Shown: positions 1 to 10,041, numbered from the stretch's first letter. The stretch is 64,000 bases of DNA from Pseudomonadota bacterium (GCA_018240565.1 JAFEFO010000034.1:62001-126000), one strand, 5' to 3'. Translations and numbers: made by a program. Notes: generated by a model not told the origin, from the letters alone.

Positions 1-883
1 TGACGACATCCTGGTCTTCAACCTGTATCGGCAGGACGCGCCCGTGCTCGGATTCACCTCGCAGGGCATCATCCTGTACAACCACAATCGCGACGATCGT
101 TTCTACGATTCGAACGGGTTCATCCAGCGCCCCGCCGCGATCGGCCTGGAACGCCTGCGCGCCTATGATGTCGTGTACCTCGGCTACAACGGCGACGGCC
201 ACTTCGGCCGCCTGAACCTCACGGTGTCGGCGTATGGCGCGTTCGGACACCAGGATCACGGCATCTTCATCAACCAGTCCGAGCAGATCCGCGCCGGTTT
301 CCTGGCCGCCGAAGCGTCGATGGATTTCGACTGGATACGCCTGCGCGGTTCGATGGCCTACGCATCTGGCGACAAGAATCCGTACGACGACAAGGCACAG
401 GGATTCGACTCGGTCTTCGAGAATCCGATCTTCGCCGGCGCGGACACCAGCTACTGGATCAGCCAGGCGATCCCGTTGATCGGCGGTGGCGGCGTGGCGC
501 TGCACGGCGGCAACTCGCTGATTCCCGACCTGCGTTCGAGCAAGGAGCAGGGCCAGTCCAACTTCGAGAATCCCGGCTTGCGCCTGCTCGGCATCGGCGC
601 CGATTTCGACCTCACCCCGCAATCGCGCGTGTCGGGCAACGTCAACCAGTTGTGGTTCGACAATACCTCGACGCTCGAAGCACTGCGCGCAGCCGCGCCG
701 ATTTCACGCAGCATCGGCACCGATGCGTCGGTCGCGTGGATCTACCGGCCATTCGACACCCAGAACATCGTGTTCCGGCTATCCGGCTCGGCATTGTTCG
801 CCGGCGAAGGCACGAAGAATCTCTACGGCACCCGGCACGATGCGTACTTCGCGGTGCTCGGCAACATGGTCTTCACCTACTGA
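1..883 (+). CDS. outer-membrane beta-barrel protein, C-terminal part
   Basis: This is the 3' part of a gene that enters from the left edge; the frame is open from base 2 and ends with TGA at 881-883, giving about 293 visible residues. The protein alternates short hydrophobic/aromatic strands with Gly/Asn/Asp-rich turns and ends in Val-Phe-Thr-Tyr, a terminal aromatic residue as used for insertion by the BAM complex, so an outer-membrane barrel is likely. It resembles the alginate-export/porin type of barrel, but I cannot name the family. The ten-heme cytochrome gene starts only 9 bases downstream, so the two are probably co-transcribed, and the barrel may form a pore or a sheath for that cytochrome. 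The function is inferred from context only. Confidence 0.6.
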   Translation, partial: DDILVFNLYRQDAPVLGFTSQGIILYNHNRDDRFYDSNGFIQRPAAIGLERLRAYDVVYLGYNGDGHFGRLNLTVSAYGAFGHQDHGIFINQSEQIRAGFLAAEASMDFDWIRLRGSMAYASGDKNPYDDKAQGFDSVFENPIFAGADTSYWISQAIPLIGGGGVALHGGNSLIPDLRSSKEQGQSNFENPGLRLLGIGADFDLTPQSRVSGNVNQLWFDNTSTLEALRAAAPISRSIGTDASVAWIYRPFDTQNIVFRLSGSALFAGEGTKNLYGTRHDAYFAVLGNMVFTY

Positions 884-892
884 GATGCCGAC

Positions 893-3800
893 ATGACGCA
901 TTCGGCCCCGCAATCGACATCCGACCTTCCCTCGCGCACGTACGCCCTGCGGCGGATACCGCTCCTCGCGGCGACCGCGACCGTGATCGCGCTGCTCGCA
1001 ATGGCAATGCCACGCGCAAGCGCAAACGACGAGGAACAACCCGTCCTGCGCAGCTATGCCGTCGCGCCGCCGGCACCGGCTTTCCAGTCCGTGGAACAAG
1101 CCGATGCAAAATCCGCCGGCTGCGTTTCCTGCCATACGAAATCCGATCGCAAGACCATGCATCCGGCGGGCGCCGTGGTGCTCGGCTGCACCGACTGCCA
1201 CGGTGGCGACGCGACCATCCGCACGCCGCCGGGCGAGAGCTACGACGCCGATGCCCAGCACGACCAGCGCAACTGGTCGACGGCCTACCAGGGCGCGATG
1301 GACAAGGCGCACATCCTGCCGCGCTTTCCCGACAAGTGGAAAACCAGCGCAAACCCCAAGGGCAGTTACACCTGGTGGACGCGCGAATCGCCCGAGTTCG
1401 TGCGTTTCGTCAATCCCGGCGACCTGCGCGCGGCCACGCTCGCCTGCGGCGCCTGCCACCTGCCGGAAATCCAGGCCAACGAAAAAAGCCTGATGGCGAA
1501 TGCCGCGATGTTCTGGGGCGCGGGCGCGTACAACAACGGCATCCTGCCCTACAAGCATTCGATCCTCGGCGAAGCCTACACGCTCGACGGCAAGCCGGCG
1601 GCGACAGCCAGCCCCGCCGTGCCGGACGGCAATCCGTGGGCGCACGACGTGCTGCCGAAAATCTATCCGCTGCCGTCGTGGGAAACCACGCCGCCGGGCG
1701 ACATCTTCCGCGTGTTCGAACGCGGCGGCCGCAACATCGGCACGTTGTTCCCGGAAATCGGCCTGCCCGGCGAAGCCGGCAAGATCCAGCGCCTGGAGGA
1801 ACCGGGACGTCCCGACCTCAAGCAATCCAATCGCGGTCCGGGCACCGGTTCGCGCGTGGCCATCCCGGTGCTCAACATCACCAAGACGCGACTGAACGAT
1901 CCTTTCATCTGGATGCTCGGCACCAACGACAACCCCGGCGACTACCGTTCTTCCGGCTGTTCGGCCTGCCACGTCGTCTACGCCAACGACCGCGACACCT
2001 TCCACTCGGCGATCTACGCCAAGTACGGCAATACCGGGCTGTCGCAGGAAGCCGACCCGACGATTTCGCATTCCGAATCCGGCCATCCGATCAAGCACGA
2101 GTTCACGCGCCGCATCCCCACCAGCCAATGCATGATCTGCCACATGCACCAGCCGAACATGTTCATCAACACCATGCTCGGCTACACGATGTGGGACTAC
2201 GAGTCCGATGCGCCATCGATGTGGCCGAAGCAGCAGAAATATCCGACCGCAGAGGAACAACGCAAGATCCTGGACCGCAACCCGGAAGAAGCCGCGATCC
2301 GCGGCAAGTGGGGCGACCCGGATTTCTCCAAGGACGTTGCCCTGCTCAATCCGCAATTGAAGGACACGCAGTTCGCCGACTACCACGGCCACGGCTGGAA
2401 CTTCCGCGCCGTGTATGCGCGCGATCGCAAGGGCGACCTGCTCGACAAGAACCGCAATGTCGTGGCCAACACCGACCCGGACAAGTTCGGCAAGTCCGTG
2501 CACCTGCAATCGATCCACGTCGACGTCGGCATGCAGTGCGTGGATTGCCATTTTGGCCAGGACAACCACGGCGACGGCTACGTCAAGGCCGAGGTCATGG
2601 GCGCGGTCGAGATCCAGTGCCAGGATTGCCACGGCACGGTCGATGCCTATCCGACGCTCAAGACGTCCGGCCCCGCCGCCGGCCCCTATGGCAACAACCT
2701 GCTGCTGATCCGCAACCCCGATGGCAAGAAGCGCTTCGAATGGATCGGCGACAAGCTGATCCAGCGCTCGGCGGTGACGCCGGGACTGGAATGGACGATG
2801 ACCCTGGTCAAGGACAGCGCCGATCCGAAGTCGCCGATGTACGACGCCAAGGCAACGCAGGCGCACACCGTGTCGGACGATCCTGACGCCATGAAATCCG
2901 GCGCCGACGTGCCCAAGGCGCAGCGCGCGCACAACGAAGACAAGATGCTGTGTTACGCCTGCCATACCTCATGGACGACGAGTTGCGGCGGCTGCCACTT
3001 GCCGATCCAGGCGAACTGGAAAACCGAACGCCACAAATACGAGGGCGGTTTCACGCGCAACTTCGCCACCTACAACCCGCAGGTCGCGCGCGACCAGATG
3101 TTCCAGCTCGGCGTGCACGGCGACGTCAAGGACCACAAGATCGCGCCGGTGCGCTCGTCCTCGGCGCTGGTGCTGTCCTCGACCAACATCAACCGCGAGA
3201 AGATCTACGTGCAACAGCCGCCAATTTCGGCGGCGGGCTTTTCCTCGCAGGCGTTCGCGCCGCACTACCCGCACACCGAACGCAAGACCGAAACCAAGCA
3301 GTGCGACGACTGCCATCTATCCAAGGCCAACGACAACAACGCGATCATGGCGCAGCTACTCTTGCTCGGCACCAAGTTCGTCGATTTCATCGGCTACCAC
3401 GCCTGGGTCGGCGAGAACGGCGGCGTCGGCGCGGTACAGGTCACCGAATGGGATGAGCCGCAGGCCGTCATTGGCAGCTACTTGCAAAAGTATGCCTATC
3501 CGGACTGGTACAAGGCGCACGAAGACCGCGGTGGCAAGTTGCAGCACGCCGTCGAGCACAACGCCGGCGACGCGCAATGCCTGCAACTGCGCGGCGAATA
3601 CCTGTACGTGGCCGAGGGCGCAAAAGGCATGCGCGTGTACGACGTCGCCAGCGTCGCCAACAAGGGTTTTTCCGAAAAAATCATCACCGCGCCAGTCTCG
3701 CCGCTCGGTCAGGACACGCACATTGCCAGCAAGAACGCCACCTGCGTGGTGCTCGCCACCACGCAACCGGTCGCCCCGAACCGCAATGTCGGCGAGCTGA

Positions 3801-4774
3801 TGCGCAAGGACAATGAAGAACAGCCGATGGCGCCGATCTACAAATACGCGTTCATCACCGATGCGGTGGAAGGCCTCATTGCCACCGACATCGAAACGCT
3901 TGCCGATGGCGAGCCGCGCAACAACTTCCTCAAGCGCCAGCTCACCTGGAACGAAAACGGCGTACTCGATGGCGCGCGCCACCTCGCCATCGCCGGCGAC
4001 ACGTTCTATGTGTCCACCGCAAAGGGCGTGGTCGTGCTCGACATGACCGATCCGCTCAAGCCGAAGTACCTTGCGACGATTCCCATCGCCGATGCGCAAG
4101 CGGCACAGGTGCAATTCCGCTACCTGTTCGTCACCGCGAAGGACGGCCTGCATGTCGTCGACGTGACGCATCGGGAAAAGCCCGTCGAAGTGCACTCCGC
4201 GTTCGTGCCGCTGCGCGACGCGCACAAGCTGCACGTCGCACGCACCTATGCCTATGTCGCCGATGGCGCGGATGGCCTGGCCATCATCGACGTCACGCGG
4301 CCGGAACACCCGTTCGTCTACCAGATGTTCAACGCCGGCGGCAAGCTCACGGATGCGCGTGATGTGGTGGTCGGCACGACCAATGCGTCACTGTTCGCCT
4401 ACGTCGCCGACGGCAAGAACGGCCTGAAGGTGATCCAGCTCACCAGTCCGGAATCGCAACCGAATTTCTACGGCTTCAGTCCCGAACCCAAGCCGCAACT
4501 GATCGCCTGGTATCCAACCAAGCATCCGGCACTTTCGCTGTCGCGCGGCCTGGAACGCGACCGCGGCGTGGACGAATCCGGCAACCAGATAGCCGTATTC
4601 GGCCGCATCGGATCACGGCCGTTCAATCTGGAGGAAATGCGGCGCCTGTACCTGGACAAGGACGGCAAGCCCTGGTTCGTCGACGAGTCGCCGGAAAACG
4701 CACGCACGTTGCCAACGGCTACCGCGTCCGGCGCCACACCTCCCGCATCCAACGGCAGCAGCGCGCTCCACTGA
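893..4774 (+). CDS. decaheme cytochrome c with C-terminal LVIVD beta-propeller
   Basis: A secreted 1293-residue multiheme cytochrome. Residues about 20-44 form a signal peptide with a likely cleavage after Ala-Ser-Ala. Ten CxxCH heme-attachment motifs begin near residues 77, 99, 185, 356, 413, 549, 576, 687, 698 and 804. From about residue 870 to 1230 there are at least five repeats with the pattern 'YLYVADG..GL.V.DVT.P', typical of LVIVD repeats, which fold as a beta-propeller. The fusion suggests electron transfer at the periplasm or cell surface, with the propeller as a docking module; the substrate is unknown. It follows a barrel gene by 9 bases with only a weak ribosome binding site, which fits coupled translation. 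The heme count and repeats are seen directly; the role is inferred. Confidence 0.8.
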   Translation: MTHSAPQSTSDLPSRTYALRRIPLLAATATVIALLAMAMPRASANDEEQPVLRSYAVAPPAPAFQSVEQADAKSAGCVSCHTKSDRKTMHPAGAVVLGCTDCHGGDATIRTPPGESYDADAQHDQRNWSTAYQGAMDKAHILPRFPDKWKTSANPKGSYTWWTRESPEFVRFVNPGDLRAATLACGACHLPEIQANEKSLMANAAMFWGAGAYNNGILPYKHSILGEAYTLDGKPAATASPAVPDGNPWAHDVLPKIYPLPSWETTPPGDIFRVFERGGRNIGTLFPEIGLPGEAGKIQRLEEPGRPDLKQSNRGPGTGSRVAIPVLNITKTRLNDPFIWMLGTNDNPGDYRSSGCSACHVVYANDRDTFHSAIYAKYGNTGLSQEADPTISHSESGHPIKHEFTRRIPTSQCMICHMHQPNMFINTMLGYTMWDYESDAPSMWPKQQKYPTAEEQRKILDRNPEEAAIRGKWGDPDFSKDVALLNPQLKDTQFADYHGHGWNFRAVYARDRKGDLLDKNRNVVANTDPDKFGKSVHLQSIHVDVGMQCVDCHFGQDNHGDGYVKAEVMGAVEIQCQDCHGTVDAYPTLKTSGPAAGPYGNNLLLIRNPDGKKRFEWIGDKLIQRSAVTPGLEWTMTLVKDSADPKSPMYDAKATQAHTVSDDPDAMKSGADVPKAQRAHNEDKMLCYACHTSWTTSCGGCHLPIQANWKTERHKYEGGFTRNFATYNPQVARDQMFQLGVHGDVKDHKIAPVRSSSALVLSSTNINREKIYVQQPPISAAGFSSQAFAPHYPHTERKTETKQCDDCHLSKANDNNAIMAQLLLLGTKFVDFIGYHAWVGENGGVGAVQVTEWDEPQAVIGSYLQKYAYPDWYKAHEDRGGKLQHAVEHNAGDAQCLQLRGEYLYVAEGAKGMRVYDVASVANKGFSEKIITAPVSPLGQDTHIASKNATCVVLATTQPVAPNRNVGELMRKDNEEQPMAPIYKYAFITDAVEGLIATDIETLADGEPRNNFLKRQLTWNENGVLDGARHLAIAGDTFYVSTAKGVVVLDMTDPLKPKYLATIPIADAQAAQVQFRYLFVTAKDGLHVVDVTHREKPVEVHSAFVPLRDAHKLHVARTYAYVADGADGLAIIDVTRPEHPFVYQMFNAGGKLTDARDVVVGTTNASLFAYVADGKNGLKVIQLTSPESQPNFYGFSPEPKPQLIAWYPTKHPALSLSRGLERDRGVDESGNQIAVFGRIGSRPFNLEEMRRLYLDKDGKPWFVDESPENARTLPTATASGATPPASNGSSALH

Positions 4775-4790
4775 CACTGCATCACGGCCA

Positions 4791-4814
4791 CGCGATTGCC
4801 GCTTGGCAATCGCG
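4791..4814. terminator. strong hairpin after cytochrome gene
   Basis: A perfect 10-bp stem (CGCGATTGCC with its complement) and a 4-base loop lie 16 bases after the cytochrome stop codon and before xseA. There is no T-run, so it may be a processing or weak termination structure rather than a classical terminator. Confidence 0.4.
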
Positions 4815-4859
4815 CGGCGCGCGGGTTAACCTCATCCGCCGCTCACTGCAAAATCCGCC

Positions 4860-6146
4860 ATGTCCGAAGCGCCAGCCGTCCACACTGCGGAACGGGAAGT
4901 CTTTTCCCCAAGCCAGCTCGTGCGCGCGGCGCGCAGCCTGCTCGAAAATGCGTTTCCGTTGATCTGGGTGGAAGGCGAAATCTCCAATTTCTCTCGACCT
5001 GCCTCTGGGCACCTGTATTTCAGCCTCAAGGACGCGCAGGCGCAGGTGCGCTGCGCGATGTTCAAGCCGAAGAGCACCTGGCTGCGTTTCAAGCCGGCCG
5101 ATGGCCTGCGCGTGCTGGCGCGCGCACGCGTGGGCCTGTACGAGGCGCGCGGCGAATTCCAGCTGATCGTCGAGCATCTGGAAGAAGCCGGTGAAGGCGC
5201 CCTGCTGCGTGCATTCGCCGAACTCAAGGCGCGGCTCGCCGCCGAAAGCCTGTTCGATCCGTCGATCAAGCGCGCCATCCCGAGGCTGCCGCGACGCATC
5301 GGCGTCGTCACCTCGCCCACCGGCGCAGCCGTGCGCGACGTGCTCAGCGTGATCGCGCGGCGCTTCCCGCTGGCGCACGTCGAGATCCTGCCAGTGCCGG
5401 TGCAAGGCAAGGACGCGCCGCCGGCCATCGTCGCCATGCTTTCCGCCGCCTCGAAAGCGCGACGCCACGATGTACTGCTGCTCACGCGCGGCGGTGGTTC
5501 GCTGGAAGACTTGTGGGCGTTCAACGACGAGGCCGTCGCACGAGCGATCCGCGCCTGTTCGATTCCGGTGGTCTCCGCCATCGGCCACGAAATCGATTTC
5601 ACCATCGCCGACTTCGCTGCCGACCTGCGCGCGCCGACGCCTTCCGCCGCCGCCGAGTTGCTGGTGCCGGACGCGAATGAAATCCAGCGCGCGCTGAATC
5701 ACGTGAGTGCGCGGCTCGACCAGTGGATTCATCACCGACTGCATGCGCATGCGCAGCGCACGGACCACGCGTTGGCACGCTTGCGCGCGCAACACCCGCG
5801 GCAACGCCTGCGCCTCGGCCGCGAGCGCCTCGCCCAACTGCGTACGCGCCTGCATCGCCTGCATCCCGCCGGCACGCTGGCCCGGCATGCCGACACCTTG
5901 CGCATCGGCATCGAGCGCATGCGCGTGCAGCTCGCGCATCGCCTGCATGCGCGCGAACTGCGACTGGGCGAACTGGCACGCGCGTTGAACGCGGTCAGTC
6001 CGTTGGCGACTCTGCAACGCGGCTATGCGATCCTGATCGACCGCGACAGCGGCAATGTGGTGCGCAGCATCGAGGCATCACGGCGCGTCGACCGATTCCG
6101 CGCCCGCCTCGCCGACGGCGAAATCCTTCTTACCCGCGACACCTGA
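4860..6146 (+). CDS. xseA: exodeoxyribonuclease VII large subunit
   Basis: The catalytic large subunit of exonuclease VII, which degrades single-stranded DNA in the cytoplasm together with XseB. The 428-residue protein has the N-terminal OB-fold (about 15-110, with 'WVEGEISNF' and 'GHLYFSLKD'). The central nuclease domain follows, with 'GVVTSPTGAAVRDVL', 'LLTRGGGSLEDLW' and 'AIGHEIDFTIADFAADLRAPTPSAAAE'-type conserved blocks. A His/Arg-rich helical segment precedes the C-terminal 'LQRGYAIL' motif. It is slightly shorter than the E. coli enzyme (456). The VIT-family gene follows after 6 bases. xseB is not in the window. Confidence 0.95.
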   Translation: MSEAPAVHTAEREVFSPSQLVRAARSLLENAFPLIWVEGEISNFSRPASGHLYFSLKDAQAQVRCAMFKPKSTWLRFKPADGLRVLARARVGLYEARGEFQLIVEHLEEAGEGALLRAFAELKARLAAESLFDPSIKRAIPRLPRRIGVVTSPTGAAVRDVLSVIARRFPLAHVEILPVPVQGKDAPPAIVAMLSAASKARRHDVLLLTRGGGSLEDLWAFNDEAVARAIRACSIPVVSAIGHEIDFTIADFAADLRAPTPSAAAELLVPDANEIQRALNHVSARLDQWIHHRLHAHAQRTDHALARLRAQHPRQRLRLGRERLAQLRTRLHRLHPAGTLARHADTLRIGIERMRVQLAHRLHARELRLGELARALNAVSPLATLQRGYAILIDRDSGNVVRSIEASRRVDRFRARLADGEILLTRDT

Positions 6147-6152
6147 ACCGGC

Positions 6153-6848
6153 ATGCGACCCCGCCATCACGAACGCCACTTCACCCGCCGCATCGGCTGG
6201 CTACGCGCCGCCGTGCTCGGCGCGAACGACGGCATCGTCTCCACCGCCAGCCTGATCCTCGGCGTCGCCGCGGCGCATGCCTCGCGCGGGGCGATCCTCA
6301 CCGCCGGCATGGCCAGCCTCGTTGCCGGTGCGATGTCGATGGCGGCCGGCGAATACGTCTCGGTCAGTTCGCAGTCGGACATGGAACAAGCCGAGGCCGA
6401 AACCGAACGCCGCGAGCTGGAAATCGACAGCACCGCCGAGCACAAGGAACTGGCGCACATCTACGTCAAGCGCGGGCTCACGGCGCATCTGGCCGACGAG
6501 GTCGCCACCCAGCTGATGGCGCACGATGCACTGGATGCGCACCTGCGTGATGAGCTGGGCATTTCCGAAACGCTCAAGGCTCGCCCATTGCAGGCGGCAT
6601 TCACCTCCGCCGTAACGTACTCCGCCGGCGCGGCCCTGCCGCTGGCGAGCGTCATCGTCACGCCCGAAACGCTGGTTCCCGTCGTCGTGCCGGCGGTGTC
6701 GCTCATCGTGCTCACCGCACTTGGTGCCGTGGCGTCCCATGCTGGCGGTGCCAGCATGGTCAATGGTTCGCTGCGCGTCCTGTTCTGGGGGGCGATGGCC
6801 ATGGCCGTCACGGCGGGACTCGGCGCACTGTTCGGCGCGGTCGCCTAG
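6153..6848 (+). CDS. VIT1/CCC1 family transporter
   Basis: A 231-residue membrane protein of the VIT/CCC1 family, whose eukaryotic members move iron or manganese into vacuoles. The conserved 'GANDGIVSTASLILGV' block lies at about 24-39 in the first membrane helix, followed by 'AGAMSMAAGEYVSVSSQ'. A charged cytoplasmic loop (about 75-145) bears the Glu residues that bind metal in plant VIT1. Three further hydrophobic helices follow. It begins 6 bases after xseA and is probably co-transcribed. In bacteria the direction and metal are not settled; efflux of Fe2+ or Mn2+ is an inference. Confidence 0.88.
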   Translation: MRPRHHERHFTRRIGWLRAAVLGANDGIVSTASLILGVAAAHASRGAILTAGMASLVAGAMSMAAGEYVSVSSQSDMEQAEAETERRELEIDSTAEHKELAHIYVKRGLTAHLADEVATQLMAHDALDAHLRDELGISETLKARPLQAAFTSAVTYSAGAALPLASVIVTPETLVPVVVPAVSLIVLTALGAVASHAGGASMVNGSLRVLFWGAMAMAVTAGLGALFGAVA

Positions 6849-6915
6849 CGCACTCCCGCATTTGACGCCCTCCCCGCACGGCCTGACAATCGCAGTCAGT
6901 CCATGGGGAGATGCG

Positions 6916-8556
6916 ATGAAAGCTTCCGACTTGTTCGTCAAGGCGCTCGAGGCCGAGCATGTGCACTACGTGTTCGGCATTCCCGGCGAGGAAAACCTCG
7001 ACCTGCTCGAATCGCTGCGCACCTCCTCGATCAAATTGATCCTGACCCGCCACGAACAGGCCGCGGGATTCATGGCGGCCACCTACGGGCGCCTGACCGG
7101 CAAGGCCGGCGTGTGCCTGGCCACGCTCGGCCCGGGCGCGACCAACTTCGTCACCGCAGCGGCCTATGCCGAACTCGGCGGCATGCCGATGCTGATGCTG
7201 ACCGGGCAGAAGCCGATCAAGGTGTCCAAGCAGGGGCATTTCCAGATCGTCGATGTCGTGGACATGATGAAACCGTTGACCAAGTACACGCGGCAAGTCA
7301 TTTCCGCCGACAACATCCCGGCGCGCGTGCGCGAGGCGTTCCGCCGCGCCGAGGAAGAACGCCCCGGCGCCACGCACCTGGAACTGCCCGAGGACATCGC
7401 CCACGATCCCACCGACGCGCCGTTGATCCACGCCAGCTACCATCGCCGCCCGATCGCCGACGAGAAAGCCATCGCGCATGCGGTTGATGCGATAAGCGCA
7501 TCACGACACCCGCTGCTGATGATCGGCGCTGCCGCCAACCGCAAGCTGTGCAGCAAGATGCTGCGCGAATTCGTCGATGCCACCGGCATCCCGTTCTTCA
7601 CCACGCAGATGGGCAAGGGCGTGCTCGACGAGACGCATCCGCTGTGGCTCGGCAATGCCGCGCTGTCGGACGGCGACTTCGTGCATCGCGCGATCGAGCG
7701 CGCGGACTGCATCATCAACGTCGGCCACGACGTGATCGAAAAACCGCCGTTCTTCATGCGCACCGGCAAGCGCACGGTGATCCACGTCAACTTCGCCAGC
7801 GCCGAAGTCGACACCGTGTACTTCCCGCAGATCGAGGTGATCGGCGATGTCGGCAATTCGGTGTGGCGCATGAAGCAGCGCATCGCGCCGTGCCCGCACT
7901 GGGATTTTTCCTACTTCACGAACGTGCGCGAGCACCTGGAAGCGCACCTGGCGCAGGGCGCGGACGACGCGCGCTGGCCGATCTATCCGCAGCGCCTGGT
8001 CGCCGACGTGCGCAAGACGGTTCCAGCCGACGGCATCGTCTGCCTGGACAATGGCATGTACAAGATCTGGTTCGCGCGCTACTACCGCTGCCGCGAACCG
8101 AACACGCTGTTGCTCGACAATGCGCTGGCGACAATGGGCGCGGGCTTCCCGTCGGCCATCGCCGCCAAGATCGTGCATCCGAATCGAAAAGTGGTTGCGG
8201 TGGCGGGAGACGGCGGCTTCATGATGAACTCGCAGGAACTGGAAACCGCGGTGCGCCTGAAACTGGACATCGTCATCCTGCTGCTGCGCGACAACGCCTA
8301 CGGCATGATCAAGTGGAAGCAGGCGAATATGCAGTTCCCGACCTTCGGCATGGACATGGGCAACCCGGATTTCGTCGCCTACGCGCAGAGCTACGGCGCG
8401 CACGGACATCGACCGTCATCCGCTGCCGAATTCGCGCCGCTGCTGGCCAAGTGCCTGGACACGCCGGGCGTGCACCTGATCGACGTGCCGATCGACTATT
8501 CCGACAACGACCGCATCCTGAATCGCGAGATCAAGGAATTGTCAGCGAAGATTTGA
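6916..8556 (+). CDS. thiamine-diphosphate enzyme, acetolactate synthase type
   Basis: A 546-residue ThDP-dependent enzyme of the acetolactate synthase (AlsS/IlvB) family. The catalytic Glu that activates ThDP is in 'RHEQAA' (near residue 47). The N-terminal domain holds 'LGPGATN', and the C-terminal ThDP-binding motif reads 'GDGGFMMNSQEL' followed about 25 residues later by Asn in 'RDNAYG'. The ATG at 6916 is chosen because GGGGAG lies 5 bases upstream; the frame is open further upstream but overlaps the VIT gene. No small regulatory subunit gene (ilvN) is adjacent, which favours a catabolic AlsS-like enzyme making acetolactate from pyruvate. An oxo-acid decarboxylase role cannot be excluded. 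Confidence 0.85.
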   Translation: MKASDLFVKALEAEHVHYVFGIPGEENLDLLESLRTSSIKLILTRHEQAAGFMAATYGRLTGKAGVCLATLGPGATNFVTAAAYAELGGMPMLMLTGQKPIKVSKQGHFQIVDVVDMMKPLTKYTRQVISADNIPARVREAFRRAEEERPGATHLELPEDIAHDPTDAPLIHASYHRRPIADEKAIAHAVDAISASRHPLLMIGAAANRKLCSKMLREFVDATGIPFFTTQMGKGVLDETHPLWLGNAALSDGDFVHRAIERADCIINVGHDVIEKPPFFMRTGKRTVIHVNFASAEVDTVYFPQIEVIGDVGNSVWRMKQRIAPCPHWDFSYFTNVREHLEAHLAQGADDARWPIYPQRLVADVRKTVPADGIVCLDNGMYKIWFARYYRCREPNTLLLDNALATMGAGFPSAIAAKIVHPNRKVVAVAGDGGFMMNSQELETAVRLKLDIVILLLRDNAYGMIKWKQANMQFPTFGMDMGNPDFVAYAQSYGAHGHRPSSAAEFAPLLAKCLDTPGVHLIDVPIDYSDNDRILNREIKELSAKI

Positions 8557-8625
8557 CTAGGGTCGTCATCCAAACAAGAGCTGAAAGCCTGCGTTCCCTC
8601 CCTTCCCAGCGACCTTGGAAATCGA

Positions 8626-10041
8626 ATGAACGTAACACTCGTCAGGAAACTGACACTCATTCCGGCTGCCGCGCTCATCGTAACCAATGTCATCGGAACT
8701 GGCGTCTTCGTCAAGGCACGCGTCATGACGTGCAACGTCGGCACACCATGGATGGTACTGCTCGCCTATCTCGTCGCGGGAATTCTAACGCTGGGTGGCG
8801 CACTCACAGTTGCTGAATTGAGTGCCATGATGCCCCGTTCGGGTGGGCAGTACAATTTCATTGGAGCGGCATTCGGGCGCGTCTGGGCCTTTCTCTACGG
8901 ATGGATGGAGACGCTGCTTGATGGTGCCGCAAGCATCGCCGCCCTCGCCATCGTATTCGTCATATTCCTTAACGATTTTATGGGAGGGGTGTTGACCCCT
9001 TTGCATATCCAGTTGCTGACTGTGGGCACGATAGTAGCCGTGACTTCATTGACTCTTGCATCGATGCATACGAATGGGATGCTGGCCACCGTCATTACAG
9101 CGCTGAAGGTAGTGCTCGTCGCTGGCATTGGTATCGCTGCCTTTGTGTTCGGCGACGGCTCATGGACTCACTTCGCAGCAAGCGGCGCTTCCGCTACCTG
9201 CGCGGATGTTTCATCCAGTGCACGGATGGGGATAACTGGCTTCGGGGCCGCCGTCATTGGCGCTCTCTGGAGTTACAACGGATGGGCGGACATCAGTTTC
9301 GTCGCCGAGGAAGTTCGCGAACCTGCGCGCACAATGCCCCGCGCACTCATAGGCGCTAGCGTACTCATCATCGGTCTCTACCTGCTCATCAACGCGGGTT
9401 ATTTCTACTCACTGGAACCCGAGGCTGTCGCAAACGTGCCGGAAGCGTCCTCGGTTGCAGGCGTTGTGATGGCACGGATGCTAGGTGCCGGCGGCGCCTC
9501 GCTGCTGACGATCGGGATGATGCTCTCCACTTTCGGTGCACTTCACTCGCTCAGTCTGGCCGTGGCTCGGATCCCGTTTGCGATGGCGCGAGACGGCCTC
9601 CTGCCGCGTACTTTTGCCACGGTCTCACCGCGAGCGCGTGTTCCATCCCATGCCATCCTGCTCTTGGGAGCGTGCGCTATCGGCTTTGCATTCTCCGGGG
9701 CATTCGATGTCCTCACGGACTTGATTGTCTTCATGCTGTTGCTATTCAACGGTTTGTCCGTAGCCTCCGTCTATGTTCTACGCCGCAAACTTCCCGACGC
9801 CGAACGACCTTATCGCGTATGGGGCTATCCGGTGGTTCCGGCGCTCTTTCTTCTGGCCACCGGTTACCTGATGGTGAACACGCTGCTGGCGACGCCTGCG
9901 CGAGCACTCGCAGGACTTGGCATAGTCGCCATGGGGTTGCCGCTTTATGCCTACTATGCGCGGCGCCTTTCACCCAGCCGCCCAGAGGACTGGCTCGTCG
10001 AGGGGGACGCCACCCCAATCCACGATGAAACCGCTTCCTGA
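8626..10041 (+). CDS. APC superfamily amino acid permease
   Basis: A 471-residue polytopic membrane protein with about 12 hydrophobic segments. The conserved first-helix signature 'VTNVIGTGVFVK' (about 20-31) contains the G-x-G substrate-binding kink of the APC family, followed by 'GGALTVAELSAMMPRSGGQY'. 'DISFVAEEVREPARTMPRAL' marks the helix 6-7 loop. It imports or exchanges an amino acid or polyamine of unknown identity. The base composition looks less GC-rich than its neighbours, and an insertion sequence lies just downstream, so it may have been acquired. GGAAA lies 5 bases before the ATG. Confidence 0.88.
   Translation: MNVTLVRKLTLIPAAALIVTNVIGTGVFVKARVMTCNVGTPWMVLLAYLVAGILTLGGALTVAELSAMMPRSGGQYNFIGAAFGRVWAFLYGWMETLLDGAASIAALAIVFVIFLNDFMGGVLTPLHIQLLTVGTIVAVTSLTLASMHTNGMLATVITALKVVLVAGIGIAAFVFGDGSWTHFAASGASATCADVSSSARMGITGFGAAVIGALWSYNGWADISFVAEEVREPARTMPRALIGASVLIIGLYLLINAGYFYSLEPEAVANVPEASSVAGVVMARMLGAGGASLLTIGMMLSTFGALHSLSLAVARIPFAMARDGLLPRTFATVSPRARVPSHAILLLGACAIGFAFSGAFDVLTDLIVFMLLLFNGLSVASVYVLRRKLPDAERPYRVWGYPVVPALFLLATGYLMVNTLLATPARALAGLGIVAMGLPLYAYYARRLSPSRPEDWLVEGDATPIHDETAS

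Noticed and set aside
652..2965. Long open frames on both strands overlapping the cytochrome gene (744 and 728 residues)
   Set aside because: They are Arg/Ala/His-rich shadows caused by high GC at third positions; the cytochrome frame has ten heme motifs and a signal peptide.
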